The position numbers and the translations under genes are program-made. A stretch of DNA of 64,000 nt from Andrena cerasifolii (taxonomy: Eukaryota; Arthropoda; Insecta; Hymenoptera; Andrenidae). The notes below the pieces were generated by a model that was given only the letters and a program-made list of their open reading frames with translations, ran no database searches and was not told the origin of the DNA. This document shows, piece by piece, positions 25,101-37,100 of the stretch. The stretch lies in assembly GCF_050908995.1 (NCBI RefSeq), contig NC_135119.1:372001-436000 (forward strand), written 5' to 3'. Position 1 is the first letter of the stretch. Each line of letters begins with the position of its first letter.

Positions 25101-28100
25101 ACCAGGATCGGTATAGTGACCCAGTATCGAGAAGTTTCTACGTCTCATACTTTTTAAGCTAAAAATTATTGAATTTATTAAATGTCAAAAATGCAAAATT
25201 TGATCAAAATTTTGAGGAGAAGCAAGCACAGCGCAAAGAGTTTTGCAGGTTTCTTCATGCCGATACATAATTTTTTTTTTGCGCAAGGAACATTAAATAT
25301 ATTAAAAAAGTAAGTTTTGAAATAAATGCATTTTAAATCTAAAGAGTAAATTCCAGACCATTTTTCCTTTTTGTATAGTCTAAAATCCACCTGGTTGATA
25401 CACATCCTCATCAATCTTGCGTCTCTTCCTCTCAGCAGCTATTTTCTTTGTGCTTTGTTTCTTTTTAAAGCGCTTTCTTGTAGTGGATTGCTGTTGTGCA
25501 CTGCACGTTTCTCTTCTGTTGTCTCTGTCTCTAGCTATACTTATAGCTATTTCAGATACAACTTCCCCAGCTGTTTGTTTCCTCACTGTTAATGAGCCTA
25601 TACAACCCATATTAAATTCTGAAACAGCACGTGTCACAGCTACTTCAAGCCTCGCCTTCAATACAAATGTTGTCTTCGGGCAGAATCTCCACACTTTTGC
25701 ATGGAGAGATTCATTTGCATTTTGAGTGCCTCTCTTACAGCACCGTGCCATCAAATTTTCATTCGACAGTCTTTCATATAGGGGTTTCACTTTGGTGGCG
25801 ACATCTTCAGACAGCTTGAGTGACATGTGTGTGTGGCTCATTGGTTTTCGTCTAGTAGTTTTTGCTCGATTGTAAAAACACTACGATTCCTTGCCCTTAG
25901 GGCATCTGGCATGGTTAGGTTTGCTGTCTGTAGAGCTACAGTGATCTAAAGTAGCCATCACAGCATCTTCCATGGCTTTTACATTTGGCATATACTTTAC
26001 AATAGCATTCCTCTAACATTAGAAGTAAATTTTGCAACCCGACAGAAAATATCAAATTGATAAAATATATGTTTCTGCAATCGCTTTATAATCTGTAATA
26101 CGTTGTCAATTTGTCAATGGTAGATTCCTTGAGTGTGCCTTCACCCTTGCCACCAAGTATCATTTTTTTGGCTCGCCACTCTTTGACAACATTTCTAAGG
26201 CCATTACCCATGCGCTTCGCAATGTGGTTTGCACATTCTTCTTTTCGGATGTCAATGTCAGGACCGTACACTTGCAAACTTTGTAGATAGGTGTGGGTCT
26301 TTGCATCGCCATCTGATAACATTCTGGTGTATCGCATGTTACAATGTTCGATGGATCTCTTCCACATTGCTTCAGCAGCTGCGATCTCCATCCTTCCGGA
26401 GGATCCTTCAAAATTGATCTAAAAGAATAAATGCGTGCATATACATAATACATGCAAATACATATTTTTCTTTTTTTATGGATATATCAAAATAATATCC
26501 GCACACAAAACTTACCTGACATTCTCCTATTTCCACATGCACTTTCTTCCATTCGACAAATTCTGGTGAATCTGCTTCGAATTCAGTTGTTCGTATCGCA
26601 CACATGTGGCAATACTTTGACATCACGTTGTAATCCACAACGAATCCTGTCATTATGTCTATGACAAAGGCGATGCCATAGAGGGAAGTATGTCCTCTCT
26701 CGTGCCATGATCCATCGAATGTCATCTGCGTATCGAGCACTTCAGTTTCATCAACAATGTGCACGTTTCTCACAACTTGGCACGACTTCCGGATAATACT
26801 TTCCTTGAATTCTTTATTAATTACTTGAATTTTTTCAAGGTGTGTTTTCCATGCTGTTGATGAAAGCACATTGATACCGGTTTCCATTCCAAATCGTTCC
26901 ATTGCAGCGTAACCAGCTCCCACAGAGACAAAAGCATCCACCATTTTCCTATTTATCAAGAAAAGTGGTCTTTTTGTGCTTTCATCAGTGCTTATTCTGG
27001 GGCTGGTGTAAGTTTGCCCAATAATTTCCTCACAACTAATACATCTTGCAGTTAATTTTCTTGTGAATTCCTATATGTAAAGTGACCAGATTTCTAAATT
27101 CAGAATTCAGGATGATTGGCCAAGGAGGGATAAAGAACTTTTCTTATAAACACAAATATGTGTGTATGGAATTTTCTATAGTTAGAAAACTAATCGAGGC
27201 AGAGTAACATTGTAATAATAAATGGGGAAAAATGTTTAAAATTCGGAACAAAACGGGACAAAATGAAAATGATGAAAAGGGTGAAAATTTGGGACTATTC
27301 CGGTATGTTTGAGAAGGATGGTCACTTTACCTGTACGCCACTATCCAGAATAATCATTTTTGAGTGGCGAACACTGCAAGTCCAGTTTTTCTCAACTCTT
27401 GAATTGTAGAGCTGTGCACTATATAAAATTCATCCTGCACTTCAGAAACAGGTTTTTCTTAATTATTTCTGAAGTATTCTAGTTTGTTAGTACTAGTCGC
27501 CTTCTCTTTTCCATTATCGAAATGGGCACTAGATGAAGAATCATCTATTGCAGGCTCATTTCTCTTCATTTCAGTAGCTACCGCCGCTTGTTTTGCTAAA
27601 CGAATAGCACGCCGCACTCTACTCTTACTCTTGCGATATTTTCGGCTAATGAGGTCCATTTCACTCGTTTTATACAAGCTAATTTCACTGCACCGTAAAA
27701 TCTCACTCTGTATTCTCACGTAAACCGGAGTTTTGTATAATTTCAAGAAATATGGAGTCTAGCGCCCGGAGAGATTGACCTCTGTCGGCAGCCACAGTCC
27801 CTTTTGGGCCCGCTTAGAGAGTTACCTACTGTACATGGCTGAGTTATTGTCCCCGTTACAGATAGCCGAGGGATACGCAGCCTTACCACGAACTCAGTCA
27901 CACACTGTACTTTGTAAGAATGCGTTCGTAGTTTAGTAGGCGCAGTCAAATGGATTCTGTTACAGAGCATGCGTGCGTTTCAGAATCGTGAAACGCATTT
28001 TGGCCATTGGTGAAAATACACAATGTCAAGGTTATGCAGTTAATTTGGATTTCCCAAAACACTAGCCAGCGGTAGAATATACTCAAACAGCTAAATGATT

Positions 28101-31100
28101 GAAAAATATACCGAAAAACGAAGGTTTTGGTTTTCGGCTCTTTCGCAAGGTTTTGGAAAAATTGGTTTTTCTGGTAGAAAGGCAACACTGAATGTCAAAC
28201 CATGTTGTGTACAGTTGAACAAGGGTTCAGACTTGCCAAAAATGCAAAAAAAATTCTTAAAAATAGTCGAAAATTGCGATTTTTTCAGTGTCTTCTTCCC
28301 TTAATCACTACAACCATGCGCCGAAACTTCTGCCATGTATGAGCTGATGGTGAAAGTGTACGGTCTTTTAGATGCCAGTAGAGAGCACAGGGTGCTTTTG
28401 GATTTCGCCAGAGGATATTAAATTTGACGTAGCAGGCGGGGAAGATAGCGGTTGCCATTTTAAGAGTGCGATCGCACCGCTACCGTTCGGCGTAGAAATA
28501 TCTACCTTTGCGACGGTCCAGCTGCGGTATTAGACCACGCTGACGCGTTAATGTCCCGGGCTGAAGAATTTAGGGCCTTTTTCGTATCAAATTTGATCTA
28601 TAAAACATATATCGGAATGCAATTTGCGCCGAAAAATGGGGGGAAATTTTCCCCTCTTAATGATGGATAATTTAACATATTTTTCGTTTATTTAATTGTT
28701 CTTTTATCAATATTTTAACCATAATTGCTGTGAAAAGCATTTGTAAACTGTTTATTTGATACTTTATTTAATGCTCTTTATAAAATTCATAGTGTTCATA
28801 AAAAATAGGCTGGGTGTTTCGGTATCATTTCTTTCATAAATTGAGAAATTAAATTTTTATTCAATAACATATTAGTTCTGCAGGTCTCAAAATCCAATGT
28901 TCTGGTTTTTTATGATTTTATCTTTAAGGGAAGATTCTCGTCTAACAGCCCCAAAAGTAACTTATATTTAAGAAGTTTGTTTGAAAAGACTGTTCGTCAT
29001 ATTGGATTAAACACGTTTCGGATATAAGGAGGCATTTTTGAACTTGCAGAAAATATTTTTTGATATCGATCCTTCTTATTATTTATTAGTTATTGTGGAA
29101 TCTTGTCCACCTCTTCGACGATGGAACTCTAGTTGGCGGGATGTGTAGCACCTATCACAGTCATCTGATTGCAAAAAAATAGAAGTTTCTTAAAGTTAGA
29201 TAATTTATGCGGGGATTTGTCCACTTTATAGAGAAAAAAATGAGAAATTGAAAGAGTTGTAGCGTTTGAGAGAAAAAGTAAGTTTTTTCCTTAGACAAAA
29301 TTTTCATATTATTCTTTATATCGACGAAAAAAAGCATTATAAACAAAAACTAAAATAAAAATTTGAGGCCCAGTCCTAAGAAAATGGACGTATTTTCAAG
29401 TAGAAAAAATAAGGAGAAAATATATACAGATGGCATATGATTTCTTAATGACTACCCAACCAACAAGTGCAGAATCTGAGAGCGCTTTATCCGTGGTTGG
29501 AGTATTTTGTAAAAAAATTAGATCGCGGTCAGGAGATCAAAGTTTAGACAAATTATGTTTTTTGCGTGCTTATTTGTTAAAAAGAATTGTTAAAGAAAAA
29601 ATATTTAATTATGTATGTAAGTTAAGACTCTTAGTCTTTTCATTGTTTTTGTGGTGAATATCCATGTTAATAAGTATTGCTATTAGTTATACGAATATAT
29701 CTATTTTGTGTTATATCATTTTATATTTTATGTTCAGAATAGTTTCATTTGCATATATTTTTTATAATGCTCAATTAGAGTTAAAAAACGTTTTTTTTTG
29801 TAATGTTTACTCTTATATTTTCAATACCATATAAATATACCGGTAAATTACCGGTTTTGATTGAAAAGTTTACCGAATTACCTGTAATTGAAAAAGTCGG
29901 CAAATTTGCAATCCCTATACCATTCAACGCCAACTCAATTACTCTTATACCTCGATGTCTAGGATTTTGATGATATTGAAATATATTGTAGTTCATTGAA
30001 GTCATAATTTCTCTTGTTTCGACATTTTTTAAGAGATGCAAGTGTTCAATGTTCTCAGATTTTACCGATTTTTACGAAAACCAACTTCACTAATGATTTT
30101 TTATCTCCAAAAGTATTAAACGCAGGTTTTCGATCTCTTTTTGTTTTAATCATTAATGATGGATTTGGAGTTTATGTTGCATTTTGTATGTTAAACTTAA
30201 CTTTTATTGGTTCTAAACTTGATAACGCAACATTTAGAACAGACGTTTGTAACAGAGTTTTGTTACGTCCGAGGCTTCCTATTAAAAATCACCATTCTTG
30301 TCACAGTCGTTTACCCTAAAGAGATGTAAACAGTTTTGTGACTCCACCTACCACACAGCGATGATATAATTTTAAACTTAAGATGTTTTAAGGGGTATAA
30401 ATCAATTGTTTATAAAAATGCGCATTGGCACAAAATATTCTACAGAATGCCATCATATCACCTGTAGATTTATCCACTAAAATTTCATCAAAATGTAAGG
30501 AGGGTCTAAGGGACTTTAGTGTCTCCTTGTGAGCAGAGAAACACGTGAAAAAAGACACATGCGTTATTCGCGCGCGCTCGGCCCTACTCAAAGTATAAAC
30601 ATTCAAGTGTGGACTGGGCTTTACCTCAGCAGCGGGTGCCCCTCGGGCGCCTATAAGTGTACTTCTGTGCGTGTGTGCTTGGCCGAAAATTAATGTCTTT
30701 TTCTAGAAAACTGAGTGAATTATAACAGAATTTTATTCTATATTATTGATCTTTATTTTTTATGTAGTTTGTAGAATCACTACCCCTCCGCATGTACCAC
30801 TAGTTACAGGGCATCTTATATGATCTAACAGTACTTGAGGTTGACTAATTTTCGAAAATGCTTAAATTATTATTCAAATTTGAAACGCCATGAACGCCAT
30901 GATGGTGAACAGTGAAGCAACAAATGCATTCTTGTCGATCAAGAGATTTGTAATCAGTACCTTTGTTTTGTTTTTCAGGTTGTCCTCTTTTGCTGTCTAA
31001 CGATGTTGCCGCATTTCTTGTACGGTCCAGGAGAAGACGCTCTCCTACTCACGAAGGAATATGGAGCGAAGCCACAAAGCACGAATACGAGTCAAATACC

Positions 31101-34100
31101 TGACAAACATCGGAAGTTCCTATGTCTCGGGAAGGAGATACGTGAAAACGAATGCGACGATGCAGATGGAAATTTCGCGCCTCAAGTACTGCTGTTTATA
31201 GCGCAACTGGTATCAGGGGTTGGTGGATCGCTATATTACACGCTAGGAGTGTCTTACATGGACGACAACATACAGAAGTCGAAGACACCAGCATTGATCA
31301 GCTTCTCGTATTTCCTGAGAATGCTGGGACCAGCCATTGGTTACGGCCTAGCTTCGTTCGCCCTCAAGTTCTATATTAGTCCAAGCTTGACACCTACGAT
31401 TACGACACAGGATCCTAGGTATATTAAATATCCATTTAATTAATTAATTTACAAGTCACTTAATAATCTTTCAAAAATAAACTATCAATTTTGTGTGACC
31501 TACAATTTGAAAGGGCCCATAGACGTTACGAGTTTTCTAAAGATTTGTCCTACGATAACTTGGAAACAGTGCTAGCGATTTGTACGATGGTTTTACCAAC
31601 CTATCGTACGTCAAATTTCGTCCAGCCAGAGTTGAACATGTACAATGTGCATTGCACACATATATGTAGGTTTAAAAAAAAAAACCTGTTTATCACTGCT
31701 CCTACGACGTAAGCTGCTACCCATACGTCTTTGCTTTTTGACGACGACAGTACGCGATACTCTCTTCTCTACGCAACGCGAGCCGCTGATCACCAAATTG
31801 CCACTTTTGAGGCGCTGCCGACTCGAATGTTTAAACATGAATAATTAAAAAATAAAGCCCTCGCTACAATATCGTTACTCTTGAACGGCGTCCTATTTTG
31901 ACACGTAAAATCATCCATTTCTGTATAAACCATAGGTTATCTTATATTACCTGAAAGATATCGATAGATTATAGAGGTTTAAGTAAACCTCGAGCATCCT
32001 CTATTTTAGAATTAATGGTCTTCAAAGGGTGGGAATTATGACATTAACATAGGTACTGTTACCATAATAATAATGAAACGGTAAGCGTTGAAACATCTGA
32101 ATGTGACTACGAATTGCTTTATAACTATAATCTTCAATTAACCTACCGTTAGTCTTTAGTACACCTTACCTTACAACCAATCACTCAAGCGAACTGACAA
32201 ATCCATTTTAACGCAAACAGATGGTTGGGCGCCTGGTGGCTCGGATGGATCATTCTGGCGTTTCTTCTCTTCATTTTCGCGAGCGTGATTGCGCTTTTCC
32301 CGAAAACTCTACCAAGAGCAGCAGCCCGTAAAGTGTTAGCTCTGGAGCGAAACAAATCGGCTACCAACGTAAAAGGAGACCAGGAGCCAGAACTGCCTGC
32401 CTCCATTTCAGACATGATGAGGACGTTCAAACGTCTACTGACAAACACGACTTTAATGTGCAACAACCTGGCCACTGTCTTCTATTTCATGGGGTACATG
32501 CCGTATTGGATATTCATGCCAAAATATATTGAAACCCAGTACAAGCAATCAGCGTCAGTCTCATCGTTAATTACTGGAACAGTCGGCTTGGTGTTCAGCG
32601 CCTTTGGGATTCTTCTTTCTGGTTTGATCATCTCTAAGTACAAACCTAAGGCTCGATACTTGGCTGCGTGGAACGTAATGGTGGGAGCTATATCAGTGAT
32701 GGGAATGATTTCTTACGCTTTCCTTGGCTGCTCTGCCAATGATAATCAGATCGCGGTACAGTCTGATGGCGCTTTGAAGACGCTGCTCCCATGCAACGAG
32801 CAATGCCACTGTGACTACGTTACTTATAATCCTGTCTGCTCGGAACACGGCCAAACCTTCATTTCAGCTTGTCATGCCGGATGCCATAACTTGAAGGTTC
32901 GATATCACTTCATCAATTTGCTTTGATATCTTCATTAAACATTTCACTCTTTCACTATGCCAGAGTGAGTTGATTCTTTTAATGCTTCGAATTGAAACTT
33001 TAAATAGAGGCGAATAGGCTATAGAATGTTTCATAATCGGTGCTACAACTGGTATGGTAGGAATTCTAGAATGAAGAAATGAATAGGGAATGTGGAATAA
33101 AATTTCATCATAGTGAGCTCCTTTTCAAAGGAAACAGATTTTTTTTGCAAACTTATCTGTCACACGTGCACGTGACTAATTGTAAGAATAGATAGAATAC
33201 AGTAGTAAACATTTGTAAATGAGATGAATCCATGTGGAAGAATATCTACTTTGTAATTTTGGGATAGCTTTTTTTATACGGACCTTCGTTTTTGAGAAAC
33301 TTCATTTGAAGCTGGAACTGATTATGATTAGGTACATGTATATTAGTCGAGCGCATGTTACGATTTTCTTGAACTAAAGTTTCGTTCCAAAAAAGCTATT
33401 TTACAATATCAATTTACCTTTGTACATAGATTCATTTCACCAGCAGTTATGCCACCTTTACTGAGAAATGTTGCTAATTTTTAGCGAGGTACGCGTACAC
33501 CAGACGAATTTACAAATTTTCAGAATTAATTTTCTGAAAGAGAAAACCTTCTGTGAACAAATATTATTCTACATTCCCCACTTATTTTTTTATGTTGAAT
33601 CATTAGCCATTCGATTATACCAGTGAGGGCCAGTTGGGGCATTAGGGAGCCCGACCTCCATGATGTTTATCAGAGCCGTGCGGAAGGGGAGCTCGAAATT
33701 CAACGATAACGTGGGCGTGCAATGGATAGGGAAAACTATAGTAGTGTCCGATGGAGGCTGATACCCGTAGGATAGGCTGGAATCCCAGTCATTTCAGTCT
33801 ATGAGTACGAGCCTGGACCGTACATTACTATTTACATCAGGGGTGTCGAACAAGCAGTAGCTTCTTCTCCTCTTCGCCTGCTGCATAGAGCCGTAGGAGA
33901 CCGGCCCCCATCACACCTACTTCACTCTGATGAATTTCTCCTCCGGATGTCGCATCCTCTTCCTGCCGGGTTTCGTGCAGCTCCTGGAGAAAAATAAGTG
34001 GGGGAAGCGGCTGATCCAGGGCCCGACTCGTGCGGCTCTCAGAGTAGGAAACTTCGACACCCCTGATTTACACTCTTACAGTTTTCATTGTCCGTTGTAC

Positions 34101-37100
34101 AGCCGCGGCATGACAGGCTTCGAGCTCACTTTCCCCGGGTCTCTGGAAAATGTCATGGATGTCGGGCTCCTTAATGGTCCAACTGGTCCTTACTGGATTA
34201 TACCACTTATTACTAAATAGTAAACAGTAAAAGTGGTATAATCCAGTAAGGACCAGTTGGACCATTAAGGAGCCCTATATATATATATATATATATATGC
34301 TGATAGTCGTTGTTAATAATTATGAAACTAAATTATTAGCCCTACGCTAACTCGAGTAAGGGGCATGAGCTTAATCTAATTTTGTTAAATTTAACTGTAT
34401 AATATATTTTGAACAATGTATGAAAAAAGGTCATGTTGCCAAAATTCACTTCCGAATATTTCGAATTTCTTTATTCTTACATATTCTACTTGATAGGAAA
34501 ATAAAGAATTTAAGAAGGACAATAAACAGCAAACAAGCCAGGTTCCTTAAAAAAAAAATGACTAAATTTGTATCCAATAAATGGAACTGGAATAGAAATC
34601 CTTAAATAGTTCCGAACAGATCTAATTGGTTAAAACTTCATCAGAATTTTAATAAGAAACGGTTCGCTTGCAGCATTTAGTTTCTCCTGAACTTTTTATC
34701 TGATTCTCAAATAGAATACATAGGAATAAAAAAGAAAATTGATTTCGAAATTTAGAGACAAGCTTAATTTTGAACGAAATTTTTACAACTTCAGATGTGT
34801 AAATTTATTTGTAAATGCCGTGATCATCACCTTCTTTACGCCCTGCACATACACTCATATTGAGCACATACTTATGTATGTACATTTCTGCAATCTACAT
34901 CATTCCTATTTAAACGGCTAATTTAATAGACTCATGTACATGGCATGTTGCTTTTCTGAACATTGAACTTCGCAAGATTATTAGGTATTATCGAGCACTC
35001 TATTAAAGAGGATATCATTTTCTATAACTTATGTGAATCAGTCTGACATTGCAGGATGAATAATCAGTATAATTGGCGTAAGTGACCACTTTTATGAGTT
35101 TAAGTTAGATAATGATGCTACAAAATTAGTGGTCACGATTTCGGCGAAATTACCTTAATTTGCGAAGTGTTTAACTATCATCCTCGAAATCCAGAATTAA
35201 AGACAGGTACTTACGTCACTGAAAGGTCCAAAAATATCGAAAGCAATGATATTTATAAATGATATTTAAAAAAGTCTAAAGGATTCCTGTTCCTTATCAA
35301 TACGAAAACAATGAAGCTGGTAGATTGTTAAAAGTTGAAAAAAATAAAGTAAGATCTGTTTCAATGGAAAACTTCAAAATTATGGGGGAAGTAACGGGGA
35401 ATCGAACTTGATACTTGATTAGAGAAAATACATTTCATATGCAACGATGTAATATTAACATAGGCATATTTCAAATAATAATAATAAAAACATGAACCGA
35501 AAGTTGACTAACCAGTACCTGTAATTATAATCTTCTGAGGAAATTAGAAAAGTAAAGAATCTCATATTATCGATCAAGAAGTCGACCTTTTGAACTTTAC
35601 AAACAAGAAAGTTTTCCTCGAATAATACTTTTAATTAACTAAACTCAGAATTTCCTTGAAATCAATCTATTTGGGTTAAACCTAAGCAGCCGAAAGTATC
35701 AACTTGAGGAAACCTTTTACATTGCTTGGTCAGAAAAGTAACAGACAGTAAAAAAAGTATTGATGTAATGAACGCGTTATCATTGAATTCCAATACATCG
35801 ATATCATTGTTTCGCTTGCAGGTCCAGACTAATGGCAGCAAGGTGTACACGGAGTGCAGTTGTGTCAAGCCAAAGTTTACACGTTCTTCGGCATATTTGT
35901 CCACAAACAACACGTTGACGTATACAACGGAAATTCCGTTTGAGACTACGGAACCTGATACGTCAGCAATTTTGGGTACCGCCACGCCCGGGGCTTGTCC
36001 TGTGGATTGTATGCACAAGTTTTATGTCTTTTTGGCTGTGGTTTGCCTTCTCAAGTTCAGTGGCGCCACTGGAAGAGCGTCCAACTTCTTGGTCTCTGTC
36101 AGATGCGTCGACGAGAAGGACAAGACGGTCGCAATGGGTTTTGGATTAACTATCATGAGCTTATTCGCGTTTATACCCTCACCTATTCTGTTTGGTTTCA
36201 TTTTAGGTAAATATTTTTATGAAAGAAAAGTATATTCGTTTACATATACTAGTGCCCATTGCTCATAAATATTTGTTCATTTACACAAGCATTGTTTATC
36301 GTTATGAAAATTGGATACAGAATATGCCAGATAAGGTAGTTTATATTACTTACTTTGGTTTCTCTGCTTTTAATAACATAGACGTACAATGCTTATTGTA
36401 ATATGTAATCTCTTCAGTGTTGTTGTTAATTAACAAATTGTCAGGAGACATTGATATATTGATCTTTTGTATGTGAAGGAATTAATAAATTCAAAAAAAG
36501 GTCTCCATAAATACATAGCAGGAATCACTGGCAGTAGGTTCCAAGGAAGCAACTATGAATGTATATAGTAACTGTGTAGATCTAATACGGCAGTTTACAA
36601 CTTTCTTTGTTTTAGAATATTTCCTAGAGCTCTTCAAAGAACGAATCTTATGTTGCATTAGTTTCCTAAACTTTTCTCGCAAATAAGGAGATTTTCCGCG
36701 TGCTTCGGAACGTTAGAAACAGGTAGATGATCAAATACTTATGAGCGATAGTGTATATAAAAAGAAACACTTAATCATGAGTGTTAAAATTATCAACTAA
36801 GGGTACATAGAAATAACATATAGAGCGGTGGTTCACATAAAGTTTTAATTTTTTCGTTTATATTTGTGGACATAAGTTTAACGTTACGTTTCTTAATGCT
36901 ACGTATCATGATGGTATAATTGATCTTTCATGGGGAATTCCTGCTCTCTGTGTATATACAGGGTGTTTTCGAAATCATGGTACAGATAGAATCAGAAACG
37001 AGATGATTCCTCACGTAAAAATAATTGGAAAATATAGAACGAAATTTTTTCATACACGTTTACCCACTTAACTCAAAACTTCATTTCCGAGAAAATCGAA

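Noticed and set aside
33930..34220. 96-codon ORF in Oatp intron 4
   Set aside because: It spans the hAT MITE and foldback terminus; an artefact of the repeats.
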